Under the pieces are notes generated by a model. That model saw nothing but the letters and a program-made list of their open reading frames with translations, searched no databases and was not told where the DNA came from. Source: Flavobacterium alvei (GTDB lineage Bacteria; Bacteroidota; Bacteroidia; Flavobacteriales; Flavobacteriaceae). From it: a stretch of DNA of 64,000 bases. Shown one piece after another: positions 37,453 through 46,600 of the stretch; the first letter of the stretch is position 1, and each line of letters starts with the position of its first letter. The stretch covers positions 124,001 through 188,000 of the forward strand of contig NZ_PQVG01000001.1 in NCBI RefSeq assembly GCF_002920895.1. Reading direction: 5' to 3'. The position numbers were made by a program, and so were the translations under genes.

Positions 37453-40400
37453 CTATCTCATAATCTTCACATTCATTTCTTCTACCTTTTTGTCAGATAA
37501 AAGAGATGGTGCGCCGAATAATAAATCTTCCGAAGTTCCTGTTTTTGGGAAAGCCATTACTTCCCTGATAGAAGCTTTTTTCTCCAAAATCATCATCAAA
37601 CGGTCAATTCCCCAAGCGATTCCTCCGTGTGGCGGTGCGCCGTATTGGAAAGCTTTATACATTGTCCCTACACTTTTCATCATTTCTTCTTTATTGTAAC
37701 CCATATTTCTATAAGTCGCTTCCAGAATTTCCGATTTATGGGCACGAACCGATCCTCCACCAATTTCGTAACCATTTAAGATAATGTCGTATTGCTGAGC
37801 GATGATGGTTCCGATTTTTTCATCATCCCCTTCCATATGCTTTTGCAAATCATAAATAGCCGGCATAGAGAACGGATTGTGTGTAAATGTCCATCTTCCT
37901 TCATCAGTTCTTTCGAACATTGGAAAATCTACCACCCAAGCCGGACGTAATTCCTTCGGATTAATCAAGTGTAACATTCTACCCATTTCCTGACGAACCG
38001 CATCCAAAGCTTTGTTAGCCGTTGCATAATCTGCCGCGGAAAAGAATACAATATCACCCACTTGTGCATTGGTCGCTTTTATGATTCCTGCAGCAATTTC
38101 TTCACCCAAGAATTTAATAATTGGTGATTGCAATTCGTCTTCGTTTACAATAATATAAGCCAATCCGCCCAAACCGTGTTGTTGCGCAACTGCTGTAAGC
38201 GTTTCAATCTGCCCTTTAGACATACGCTTGTTTCCTTGCTCTTGAGCCGAAACTTTGATACATTTTACAATTCCGCCTTCATCAATCGGCTTGCTAAATA
38301 CTTGGAAAGTGGTGTCTTTTACAATATCAGTTATGTCTTGCATTTTTAAACCGTAACGCAAATCAGGTCTGTCGCAACCGTAAAAATCCATTGCATCTTT
38401 ATAGGTAATCACTTCAAACGGATGCAAAATCCATTTTTTACCGTAGATTTTAGTCACTACTTCATTGAACATTTTGGTGTTCAAATCGATAATCTGCTGC
38501 ATACTTGCGTAAGCCATTTCAATATCCAATTGCGTAAATTCCGGCTGACGGTCTCCACGGGAATCCTCATCTCTAAAACAACGCGCAATTTGGAAATATT
38601 TTTCATATCCACTCACCATCAACATTTGCTTAAACTGCTGTGGCGCTTGTGGCAATGTATAAAAGAAACCGGCTTGTTTACGTGTAGGAACAATAAATTC
38701 ACGTGCACCTTCATCCGTTCCTGCGCTTAAAATCGGCGTTTCAATTTCTAAGAATTCTTCTTCATCTAAAATGTCACGCAATAATTTAATTACTTTATGA
38801 CGGTTTACGATGGCTCGTCTTACCTCTTCGTTTCTGTGATCTAAAAATTTGTATTGAAAACGAGTCGTTTCATTTGTCTTAGCCGCTCTCTTGATTTCGA
38901 AAGGCAAGGTTTTGGATAAGTTTAAAATTTCTAAAACTGAAGTTTCCAATTCAATTTTACCGGTACGCAATCCTGCATTAAAATCATCTTCATTACGACC
39001 TACTACAATTCCTTTTACCGAAATAACCGATTCCGGTTTCAATTTCACTAACTCATCAATATTAGGGAATGATTCCCTGCTGATACGGACTTGGAAAATC
39101 TCATAACTGGAATCACGCAAATCGATAAACATCAACTCACCGTGATCACGAACACTAGCTACCCAACCCGACAATAGCACTTCATCTTGAATGTTTTCTT
39201 CTGATAACTGTGAAATTTTGTGCGTTCTATAAGTATCTTTTATAATAATTGGAATTTCAGGAAGCACTTCTTCTTGAATTTCTTTATTTTCTGCCACAGC
39301 TTCTTTGGAAACTTTCTCTGATGCTTCTGACTTTTCTAAAACAGCAGCAGCACCCAATTTATCTAAAATTTGCTGACGAATTACTTTTCCGTTAGCACCT
39401 TTTCCGATAATACCTAAAATCTTGCCGACTAAAATACCTGCTTTCCCTTGGTCTCCCGCTTTGATATCATTGGCAACAGCCTCATTTTCGGAAAGTACTT
39501 TTGCAATTACTTCCTGAATTTTATCTTCTGAAATGGTATTCTCAGCAAAGTAACTATTATAGTCAAAAGTTCTATCTTTTAGATAACCAATAATCGCATT
39601 TTGAACTAAAACAGCAGTGATTTTCTCGGCTTTGAATAATTGGAAAATTTCAATTAAATGATCAATACTGTGGATTTCGGCATAATCATCAACTTTCAAA
39701 TTATTGGCCAAAGTTTTAGCTACAAACGAAGGATCGTTAATCACCTTATTTATCGCTACAAAAGTTCCAGAACGCAAAGCATCTGCTGTAAAAAACTTAG
39801 CATCTTGTGGCAATACACCTCCGTGAATTAAAATAGATTCGACCGCAAAAGGCAAAGCATCCGTATCCACTTTGATCGCTTCGATTTCCTTCTTGATGTT
39901 TACAAAAGGTAAATCTGGCTCAGAAATGAAACGGTAATCTGCTTCAAATTCTTTTTTACGCATTGTCTTGGTCTGCTTTAAATCGGCATCCCAAAGCACC
40001 GTCGTTTGGTCAGGTCTGAATTCTTTATTTTCAATAAAATAATTGAACTGTTTTTCTACTTCTTCTTTCAAGGCTTCGACCATAAACTTAAACGAGTTCA
40101 AGTTTTTGATTTCAGTTCTTGGATTCAAATCATAAGAATGTTTTTTGCGCAAAGACACAGAAACATCCGATTTAAATTCTCCTTTTTCCAAATTCGCTTC
40201 TGAGATTCCCAAGTTTTGAACAATACGCTGAATGTATTGAGCATAAGTCGAAGCATCCTCAATATTTCTGATGCAAGGCTCCGTAACAATTTCAATCAAC
40301 GGCACACCGGCTTTGTTAAAATCAACTAACGAAATCTTCTTTTCGTGCATTAATTTGGCCGCATCCTCCTCGATATGAACCTGAGTTAAATTCACAGTGA

Positions 40401-40782
40401 ATTGAGAACCGTCATTTCGGTAACAAGACACGTGTCCGTCAGGAATTATTGGATTATGATATTGTGTTATCTGAATATTTTTCGGGTTGTCCGGATATTC
40501 GTAATGCTTTCTATCCCAAGAGATCACTTCATTGCTAAATGACGAATCCACCGCTTTTCCAAAGTAAATCGCTTTTGTAATTGCCTCTTTGTTTATGGCA
40601 GGCAAAACGCCCATTTGTCCCGTACAAACAGAACATATATTTTGGTTAGGTGTTTCTATTTCTTGATTTGGACAAGAACAAAACAACTTGGTTTTGGTAT
40701 TCAATCGAACGTGTGTTTCCAGTCCAATTACCAATTCTAAATCGTGGGCTTTTATCGCCGCATTTAATTGCTCCAATTCCAT
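37453..40782 (-). CDS. fused GatB amidotransferase subunit and aspartyl-tRNA synthetase
   Basis: One uninterrupted 1109-residue frame with two complete enzymes. Residues 1 to about 483 are GatB (VIGLETHVRLNTKTKLFCSC with its Cys zinc pattern; YEYPDNPKNIQITQYH; a tail ending in a YqeY-like region). Residues 484-516 are a charged Glu/Lys linker. Residues 517-1109 are a full bacterial AspRS (GWVASVRDHGELMFIDLRD; motif 2 FRDEDSRGDRQPEFTQLD near 740; GAD-type insertion; motif 3 HGGIAWGIDRL near 1054). The fusion would transfer mischarged Asp-tRNA(Asn) directly to the amidotransferase. The start ATG overlaps the gatA stop by 1 base. I cannot assess from reading how widespread this fusion is. Confidence 0.93.
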   Translation of the reverse strand: MELEQLNAAIKAHDLELVIGLETHVRLNTKTKLFCSCPNQEIETPNQNICSVCTGQMGVLPAINKEAITKAIYFGKAVDSSFSNEVISWDRKHYEYPDNPKNIQITQYHNPIIPDGHVSCYRNDGSQFTVNLTQVHIEEDAAKLMHEKKISLVDFNKAGVPLIEIVTEPCIRNIEDASTYAQYIQRIVQNLGISEANLEKGEFKSDVSVSLRKKHSYDLNPRTEIKNLNSFKFMVEALKEEVEKQFNYFIENKEFRPDQTTVLWDADLKQTKTMRKKEFEADYRFISEPDLPFVNIKKEIEAIKVDTDALPFAVESILIHGGVLPQDAKFFTADALRSGTFVAINKVINDPSFVAKTLANNLKVDDYAEIHSIDHLIEIFQLFKAEKITAVLVQNAIIGYLKDRTFDYNSYFAENTISEDKIQEVIAKVLSENEAVANDIKAGDQGKAGILVGKILGIIGKGANGKVIRQQILDKLGAAAVLEKSEASEKVSKEAVAENKEIQEEVLPEIPIIIKDTYRTHKISQLSEENIQDEVLLSGWVASVRDHGELMFIDLRDSSYEIFQVRISRESFPNIDELVKLKPESVISVKGIVVGRNEDDFNAGLRTGKIELETSVLEILNLSKTLPFEIKRAAKTNETTRFQYKFLDHRNEEVRRAIVNRHKVIKLLRDILDEEEFLEIETPILSAGTDEGAREFIVPTRKQAGFFYTLPQAPQQFKQMLMVSGYEKYFQIARCFRDEDSRGDRQPEFTQLDIEMAYASMQQIIDLNTKMFNEVVTKIYGKKWILHPFEVITYKDAMDFYGCDRPDLRYGLKMQDITDIVKDTTFQVFSKPIDEGGIVKCIKVSAQEQGNKRMSKGQIETLTAVAQQHGLGGLAYIIVNEDELQSPIIKFLGEEIAAGIIKATNAQVGDIVFFSAADYATANKALDAVRQEMGRMLHLINPKELRPAWVVDFPMFERTDEGRWTFTHNPFSMPAIYDLQKHMEGDDEKIGTIIAQQYDIILNGYEIGGGSVRAHKSEILEATYRNMGYNKEEMMKSVGTMYKAFQYGAPPHGGIAWGIDRLMMILEKKASIREVMAFPKTGTSEDLLFGAPSLLSDKKVEEMNVKIMR

Positions 40783-42179
40783 TATATTGTATCTTTTAAG
40801 AAGTTTGCAAATTGCAACACTAATTCATCATTATTTTTTGCTGCCGTAATTTGCAGTCCTGTACTCGTTCCTTGTGGCACGGTTAAAGTTGGCAATTGAC
40901 CTAAGCTAAAACCAACCGTATAGGCATCGGACAAATACATAGCCAACGGATCTTTTAAACTGTCTCCGATTTTAGGAGGCGTACTTGGTGTAACTGGCGA
41001 TAAAACGATATTTACTTCTTCAAAATCTTTGCTGAAATTTTGAGAAATCTGGTCTCTCAAAGCCAATCCTTTTAAATAAATTCCTTCTGAAAAACCTTGA
41101 GACAACACTTGATTTCCACCTACAATTCTGCGTTTAGTTTCTTCCGAAAAATTTTCAGAACGGGTAACGGCATAAGTATCAATTAAATTTTCGCCTTCAA
41201 TACGATTCCCATAATTTGTTCCGTCCAAACGAGATAAATTAGAAGCCGTTTCAGCCATTGCCAATGTATAATAAGTAGAAACCAAAATATCAGATTTGAA
41301 AAAATCTAATTCTTTTACTTCAATTCCTTTGGCTTTTATCTTTTCGATACTTGCCAAGAAATCAGCTTTTATTTGAGGATCGATAGCATCGCTTTCGATA
41401 AAGTTTTTGAAATACCCAATTGTTTCAACTGTTGAAGTTGCAATGGCGCCTTCACTAATTTCAGTTGAAGTGACTGAAGTTTGATCTTTTGGATCTTTCC
41501 CACTCATTACATTCAGCACAATTCTAATATCTTCAATTGATTTCGCCAATGGACCAACGCAATCCGTAGAAGATGCATACGCCATCAATCCGTATCTTGA
41601 AATTCTTCCGTAAGTTGGTTTGAAACCGTAAATATGATTATACCCTGCAGGCTGACGAATAGAACCTCCTGTATCTCCACCAATAGAAAAAACAGTATAA
41701 TCTTTGGCAACATTAACCGCAGAACCACCGCTTGAACCTCCTGCCACTAATTCTGGATTAATTGCATTTTTCACCGCTCCAAAAATGGTGTTTTCACTTG
41801 AAGATCCGTGACCAAAACTATCACAATTTTCTTTTACCAACGGAATTGCTCCGGCATCCAATAATTTTTGAATGGCAGTAGCTGTGTAAGGTGATTTATA
41901 ATTTTTCAACAAATCAGAACTTGCTGTAGTGTAAGTTCCTTGCACCATATAAACATCCTTGATTCCAAAGGGAATACCTTCCAGAAGACCGATTGGTTCT
42001 CCGTTTGCAATTTTAGCATCTACTTTTGAAGCCAATTCTAAAGCCAAAGTATCTAAAACAGAATTTACAGAATTGTAGGTATTTTGTTTAAGTAAGTCTA
42101 ATTTTTCCTGTACAAGAGCCGTACAACTTATTTGTTTTGACACCAATTGCTGGTGTATCTTTTTTATTTGAGATTCCAT
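40782..42179 (-). CDS. gatA: Asp/Glu-tRNA amidotransferase subunit A
   Basis: The amidase subunit that generates ammonia from Gln or Asn for transamidation. The 465-residue protein has the amidase-signature triad Lys74 (GIPFGIKD), cis-Ser148 (GGSSGG) and Ser172 (GGDTGGSIRQPA). It lies between gatC (2 bases upstream) and the gatB-aspS fusion (1-base overlap), so the operon is tightly coupled. The length is slightly under the usual 480-490 residues but the catalytic core is intact. Confidence 0.95.
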   Translation of the reverse strand: MESQIKKIHQQLVSKQISCTALVQEKLDLLKQNTYNSVNSVLDTLALELASKVDAKIANGEPIGLLEGIPFGIKDVYMVQGTYTTASSDLLKNYKSPYTATAIQKLLDAGAIPLVKENCDSFGHGSSSENTIFGAVKNAINPELVAGGSSGGSAVNVAKDYTVFSIGGDTGGSIRQPAGYNHIYGFKPTYGRISRYGLMAYASSTDCVGPLAKSIEDIRIVLNVMSGKDPKDQTSVTSTEISEGAIATSTVETIGYFKNFIESDAIDPQIKADFLASIEKIKAKGIEVKELDFFKSDILVSTYYTLAMAETASNLSRLDGTNYGNRIEGENLIDTYAVTRSENFSEETKRRIVGGNQVLSQGFSEGIYLKGLALRDQISQNFSKDFEEVNIVLSPVTPSTPPKIGDSLKDPLAMYLSDAYTVGFSLGQLPTLTVPQGTSTGLQITAAKNNDELVLQFANFLKDTI

Positions 42180-42180
42180 T

Positions 42181-42447
42181 TTATCCTTCTATAACTTTAG
42201 CAACCACTAAAAAACCATTTTTCTTGTTCGGGAAATTTTCCAAAATTAATTGTTTCTCCATAGTCGAACTTTCTACTACAACATCTTCTCTTAAATCACT
42301 TACTGACACGCAATTATAATTGACATTATTAGAAGGATTATTATTTGATGATGCATTTTTGATTACATCAAATAACTTGTTCACGCTTTCGGATGGCTGT
42401 GCTCCTTTAATACTCGACAATATGTCGACTGTCATTATTTTGCTCAT
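42181..42447 (-). CDS. gatC: divergent Asp/Glu-tRNA amidotransferase subunit C
   Basis: This 88-residue protein has a C-terminal half that matches GatC (SDLREDVVVESS, then a NFPNKKNGF segment and VAKVIEG). GatC bridges GatA and GatB. The N-terminal half (MSKIMTVDILSSIKGAQPSE...) lacks the usual helix pair with LAxLARL and TEEE, so it looks rewired or shortened. This may fit the unusual GatB-AspRS partner. The ATG at 42447 is preferred over a TTG at 42471. It is first in the operon, ending 1 base before gatA. Confidence 0.8.
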   Translation of the reverse strand: MSKIMTVDILSSIKGAQPSESVNKLFDVIKNASSNNNPSNNVNYNCVSVSDLREDVVVESSTMEKQLILENFPNKKNGFLVVAKVIEG

Positions 42448-42745
42448 AATTGTATTTGGTTTTAAAGTCAAACTTTTAAGGTGGCGAAATTACGAAAGTT
42501 TTATTAGAGAATGATGTTTTATTTTAATGATTTCGGTAGTTTTTTGTGAAAGAAGATATTAATTTAACATTATGTTAGATTTAAATTCTTTGAACGAAAA
42601 CTATTAAAAATATATAAATAGACTAACAAAAACACAAACTATCAAATTTTAAAATTATTAAAAAAAAACAATCCAAACACAACCATTATTTCATTAAAAA
42701 TGAATAAATTAGCACCACGATATAAACTTACAAAATAATACACAA
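42448..42745. promoter_or_regulatory. divergent promoter region, gatC and LVIVD lipoprotein
   Basis: About 300 A+T-rich bases between the divergent genes, with no frame resembling a protein. A TAATTTCG-like -7 on the minus strand (near 42487-42494) could serve gatC. No strong Bacteroidota promoter for the LVIVD gene was found. Confidence 0.35.
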
Positions 42746-43999
42746 ATGAAAAATACTTTATATTTTTTGCTAATAATAACTTTCTTTTCGATGACTTTTA
42801 TGTCTTGTGAGAATGGAGATGAAAATTATGAAACCTACAATATTGCAACTCCGGTCACTATGTCTTTGAGCGAGTTAAGAAGTTCTGTAAAAATATTACC
42901 TCCACAAAAAACCGCAAAATCTGGTAAAATATATGTTTACGATAATTTTATTTTTATAAATGACCAAGAAAATGGCATTCACATTATAGACAATACAATT
43001 CCAACGGCTCCAAAAAAAATATCCTTTCTTAAAATTCTTGGAAATACAGATATAGCGGTTAAAGATCAAATGCTTTTCGCCGATAGTTTTACAGATTTAG
43101 TCGTTTTTGATATTTCAGATATTAGAAATATAGTAGAGAAAAAGAGATTGAACAATGTTTTTCCACAACATATCATTTACCCAACTATTGACAATAATCT
43201 TCCACTTTTGTATGATTATCCAAATTATAATGCAGACAAAATCATTGTAGGTTGGAGTATCAAAAAAGAAAAAAGAAAACCTCAAAACATAGATTATTTA
43301 AGCAGTTCAGGTGGAATTATGTTCAATGCAGCAAGTTCTGAATCAACTACAGGACAAGGCGGTTCATTGGCTCGTTTTATGATTGTTGAAGATTATTTGT
43401 ATGCTGTGGATAATCAGAAAATCAATATTTTCAACATTCAAAATTTGTCTGTTCCAACAAAAGTAAAAGAGCAAAATGTGGGTTGGGGAATTGAAACCAT
43501 TTTTAACAAAAATGACTATTTGTACATAGGGAGCACCAACGGTATGTATATTTATGACATCAAATCGTTAGAAAATCCTGTTTTCGCATCAAGAATTGCC
43601 CATATCAATGCTTGCGATCCTGTAGTAGTTGACGAAAAATACGCCTACGTTACGTTGCGTTCAGGTAATTTTTGCGGAGGAACCAATAATGTCTTAGAAA
43701 TTATTGACATCACTAATAAAGTGAATCCGGTAAAAACAGCATCGTTTGTTTTAGAAAATCCTTATGGTTTGGGAATAAAAGATCAAATGTTATTTATTTG
43801 TGATGGAAGTGCTGGACTAAAAGTATTCAACAAAACCGATGTCTTTAATTTGCAATTGACCAATCAATTTAAAAACATTAATCCGTTTGATGTCATTCCT
43901 TTGGATGACAAACTACTTTTGGTTGGTCAAAACACACTTTTTCAATACAAATACAAACAAAACGACATTGAACTCATAAGCACTTTTATGTTGGAATAA
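42746..43999 (+). CDS. LVIVD-repeat lipoprotein
   Basis: This 417-residue lipoprotein has a signal MKNTLYFLLIITFFSMTFMSC (Cys at 21) followed by ENGDENYE, an acidic stretch typical of surface-exposed Bacteroidota lipoproteins. The rest is a beta-propeller-like array of LVIVD repeats: IYVYDNFIFINDQENGIHIIDN, DQMLFADSFTDLVVFDIS, NDYLYIGSTNGMYIYDI and LFICDGSAGLKVFN are recurring blades. The ligand is unknown. It is transcribed alone and is followed by a degenerate repeat before the RloB gene. Confidence 0.85.
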   Translation: MKNTLYFLLIITFFSMTFMSCENGDENYETYNIATPVTMSLSELRSSVKILPPQKTAKSGKIYVYDNFIFINDQENGIHIIDNTIPTAPKKISFLKILGNTDIAVKDQMLFADSFTDLVVFDISDIRNIVEKKRLNNVFPQHIIYPTIDNNLPLLYDYPNYNADKIIVGWSIKKEKRKPQNIDYLSSSGGIMFNAASSESTTGQGGSLARFMIVEDYLYAVDNQKINIFNIQNLSVPTKVKEQNVGWGIETIFNKNDYLYIGSTNGMYIYDIKSLENPVFASRIAHINACDPVVVDEKYAYVTLRSGNFCGGTNNVLEIIDITNKVNPVKTASFVLENPYGLGIKDQMLFICDGSAGLKVFNKTDVFNLQLTNQFKNINPFDVIPLDDKLLLVGQNTLFQYKYKQNDIELISTFMLE

Positions 44000-44006
44000 A
44001 TAATAC

Positions 44007-44050
44007 GAATCAAGAGTTGAATGCGGATCAAACGGATGCAAGTAGATTTA
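44007..44050. repeat. partial GGAAC/ACGGATT-type repeat
   Basis: GAATGCGGATCAAACGGATGCAAG-like words resemble the element at 46559-46600, here between convergent genes. Too short and diverged to be certain. Confidence 0.35.
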
Positions 44051-44055
44051 TGATA

Positions 44056-44778
44056 TTATTCGCTTTTTTGCCTGATTTGTTCATTAAGCTCTATCGAATC
44101 TCCATTTAACTCTTCTACTAATAAATGGACTCTAGTACAAGGATTATGAATCGCAAAATTGTTACAACTGTGATTTAAAATCAACTTTTCAGCATAAGTT
44201 ATGGCTTGTTTTTGATTTCCATACTTTTCTAAAATGGAATACATTTCTACACTATTCTTTTTGTAAACAAATTTTTTAGGTTTCTTACTTTTTGATAGAA
44301 TAGCAATTTTATCATTCACTTCTTTTTCAATAGCTCTTTTATAATCCTCTCGAGACATATAAGTATTTCTATACTGAAAATGTAATAAGTACCATAATTC
44401 AAAAGCTTCGTTTGACCAACCTACTTTAATCTCATTATTCTCAGCCAATTCAATTGCTCCATTAAAATTATTGGGACTAAAGCTATCTTTATCAAAAACT
44501 ACCCAAACACTATCATATTCTTGACTTGAATTATCTCTTGCTTTAATTGTTCTTTCTACTAAATCTTTAGTATTAGAACCCTCACCCAAAGTATCAATTG
44601 TATAAACAAATGATTTTACATTAGTTTTAAAAGACTTAAAATAATTAGGCTCTGTTTTTTCACCTTCGCAAACAATTAAAAAGTAAACACGAACTTCTTT
44701 GGTTTCAATATTTCGCTTCTTCTCCTTGGTTCTTTCTCGTTTAGCAAGATGGTTTTGGATTTTTATGATATTTGCCAT
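44056..44778 (-). CDS. RloB-family protein (TOPRIM-like, AbiLii-like)
   Basis: This 240-residue protein has the RloB signature VCEGEKTEPNYF at about residues 34-45 and an acidic FDKDSF motif later, followed by SNEAFELWYLLHFQYR. The Glu and Asp motifs suggest a TOPRIM-like nuclease core. In established defence systems RloB-type proteins pair with an AAA ATPase (AbiL; the related PARIS uses another TOPRIM effector). Here the partner ATPase is immediately upstream, 3 bases apart. A role in phage abortive infection is inferred from family and pairing. Confidence 0.82.
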   Translation of the reverse strand: MANIIKIQNHLAKRERTKEKKRNIETKEVRVYFLIVCEGEKTEPNYFKSFKTNVKSFVYTIDTLGEGSNTKDLVERTIKARDNSSQEYDSVWVVFDKDSFSPNNFNGAIELAENNEIKVGWSNEAFELWYLLHFQYRNTYMSREDYKRAIEKEVNDKIAILSKSKKPKKFVYKKNSVEMYSILEKYGNQKQAITYAEKLILNHSCNNFAIHNPCTRVHLLVEELNGDSIELNEQIRQKSE

Positions 44779-44781
44779 AGC

Positions 44782-45996
44782 CTAGATTTCCTGCAAATTA
44801 GAAATATACGGAATTGCACCATATCGTCCTCTTATGTAATCCGCTTCAAAACTCCTATCGTTTCTTACCGACTTACCATCTCCATCTTTAAACTCCAACA
44901 ATGAATACAAATCGGTTGCTTCAAAATCATCTTTCTCTGTAAACCATATTTGGTCTCTTCTAAAAAGATTAGCCCCTAATAAATTAGTATCGTGAGTAGT
45001 AAAAATTAATTGGGCATTTTTAGGATTCGTCTCTGGATTATTAAATAATTTAATTATTTCTTGAGTTAAAATTGGATGTAGTTTTGAATCTAGTTCATCA
45101 ATGATCAATTCATATCCATACATTAGTGAAAAAACAATACTTCCTGACAAATCAAATAATTTATTCGTTCCAGAGGATTCTTGCTCATTCAAATCAAATT
45201 CAAAATGAGAAACAAACTCTCCCTTTTTGTTGTATTTTTTATGTATTGTTTTAATTTTTTTTCCAAAGGTTAAATTTGCGTCATCTTTTACTATAAAACT
45301 ATCAAAGCCAAGACTCAATTTATTAAGAAAAGACTCTATCATAAGCCTATCTTCTTCATAATTATATAAAACCCCAGTCATAGCTATAGCGATTTTATGA
45401 TCTATTCCTGACAAGACTCTAATCCTTGAAATATTATATATCACTGTTTTTGCAACACTACTATTAAATTGGTCTAGTAAAGCAATAAACAACCCATTAT
45501 CTCTAGTTTTACTTTCCAAACCTCTTGCCTCTTCAAAAACATCGGCTACACCAATACCTTCCAGTTCACGAACAAAATAAGGAATTTCTTTTTTTGAATT
45601 GGCTTCTAAAATAAACAACCATTCTGAATGAATTTTATCATTATCTAATTCAAAACCATAACGATAGCGACTTTCTCCTTCCGTAAAAAGAATCTCAAAA
45701 TAACAAGGCTGATTTTCTGTTTCTGTATTTAACAAAAAAGGCTTGGTACCTAACTTATCAATCGAATTTAATTTTGAAGAGTTCTTTACAGTGTTAACCA
45801 TAAAATCTAAAGCTTTTACAAAATTACTTTTCCCACTAGAGTTAGCACCATAAATAGCTGCCGAGCGAAGCACTTTGTATTTTCCGTTTTGAACAACATT
45901 ATCTGGCAAAATGGTTTTAATACCTCCTGCTTCTAAACTAAAAGTTTTTTTGTCTTTAAATGATAAAAAATTCCCGACTGTGAATTCTAATAGCAT
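44782..45996 (-). CDS. AAA family ATPase, RloA/AbiLi-like
   Basis: This 404-residue ATPase of the OLD/AAA_15-21 type begins MLLEFTVGNFLSFKDKKTFSL and has Walker A GANSSGKS at residues 50-57. Walker B LIIDELDSKLHP is at about 297, and a THDTNLL sensor segment follows. These ATPases sense phage infection and activate a partner. The start lies about 100 bases downstream of the GreA/B-like gene on the minus strand. It forms a two-gene unit with the RloB gene. Confidence 0.88.
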   Translation of the reverse strand: MLLEFTVGNFLSFKDKKTFSLEAGGIKTILPDNVVQNGKYKVLRSAAIYGANSSGKSNFVKALDFMVNTVKNSSKLNSIDKLGTKPFLLNTETENQPCYFEILFTEGESRYRYGFELDNDKIHSEWLFILEANSKKEIPYFVRELEGIGVADVFEEARGLESKTRDNGLFIALLDQFNSSVAKTVIYNISRIRVLSGIDHKIAIAMTGVLYNYEEDRLMIESFLNKLSLGFDSFIVKDDANLTFGKKIKTIHKKYNKKGEFVSHFEFDLNEQESSGTNKLFDLSGSIVFSLMYGYELIIDELDSKLHPILTQEIIKLFNNPETNPKNAQLIFTTHDTNLLGANLFRRDQIWFTEKDDFEATDLYSLLEFKDGDGKSVRNDRSFEADYIRGRYGAIPYISNLQEI

Positions 45997-46102
45997 AGTT
46001 ACTTTTTTTAATTTTTTTGAGAAATTTTCTCAAAATTACCAACAAATGTAATGATAAATATTCACAACTAAATAAATTTGAGAAAATTTCACAAAACTAT
46101 AA

Positions 46103-46552
46103 CTATAAAATTTCTTCAATCGTGTAAGAGGTCGTATTAATTTCAAAAGTAAACCCCACTTCATTTCCCATCAATTTATTTCCCAAGGGCGATTGGGGAG
46201 AAAGTGCAATAACATTGATGCCATCAACAGCAATTTTAGGAAGTGCAGCACTTAAATAGAGATAAATTCCGTTGGCTTTGACCAAGCTGCCTACAATAAT
46301 AGTTTTGGCAATTGTGGTGGAATCAATTTTGTCTAGAATGGTTTTTTGGGCCAATACTTCCTTCAATTTGTGATTGAGTTTTTCTTGTTCAATATGCATC
46401 ATCGATAAAGCGGTTTCGTGTTTGTCGCCTGCCGAACCTTTGGCATCGTTTTTTGAATCTTCGGTCAAAGCCGAAATCATATCACGGAAAGCATCTTCAC
46501 GGTCTTGAACAAGTTGCTGGTAATATTGGTGTATTTTTTGTTTGAAAGTCAT
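46103..46552 (-). CDS. GreA/GreB-like coiled-coil protein
   Basis: This 149-residue protein has a predicted N-terminal coiled coil (about residues 1-70, with GSAGDKHETALSMM and EQEKLNHKLKEVL) and a C-terminal FKBP-like domain with SPQSPLGNKLMGNEVG resembling the GreA/GreB C-terminal domain. It lacks the acidic GreA tip that can be checked by eye, so a transcript-cleavage role is only suggested. Homologues are sometimes labelled 3-oxoacyl-ACP synthase, which this length and motif do not support. Its start codon is 6 bases from a GGAAC repeat. Confidence 0.6.
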   Translation of the reverse strand: MTFKQKIHQYYQQLVQDREDAFRDMISALTEDSKNDAKGSAGDKHETALSMMHIEQEKLNHKLKEVLAQKTILDKIDSTTIAKTIIVGSLVKANGIYLYLSAALPKIAVDGINVIALSPQSPLGNKLMGNEVGFTFEINTTSYTIEEIL

Positions 46553-46558
46553 AATATT

Positions 46559-46600
46559 GGAACGCGGATGAAACGGATTTAAACGGATTTCCGCAGATTT
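46559..46600 (-). repeat. GGAAC/ACGGATT repeat, short copy
   Basis: GGAACGCGGATGAAACGG followed by AAACGGATTTCCGC. Same family as 755-811, but the internal hairpin is absent. It lies immediately upstream of the GreA/B-like start codon and downstream of a broken membrane-protein gene. Confidence 0.55.

Noticed and set aside
38128..40203. Plus-strand frames antisense to gatB-aspS
   Set aside because: They are shadows of the strongly coding minus strand with no domain or start signals.
44056..45996. PARIS system (AriA/AriB) for the AAA/TOPRIM pair
   Set aside because: The small partner matches RloB (VCEGEKTEPNYF), which points to AbiL/RloAB rather than the DUF4435 TOPRIM of PARIS.
46103..46552. 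3-oxoacyl-ACP synthase label for the 149-residue protein
   Set aside because: It is far too short for a ketosynthase and lacks the Cys-His-His active site; the C-terminus looks GreA/B-like.
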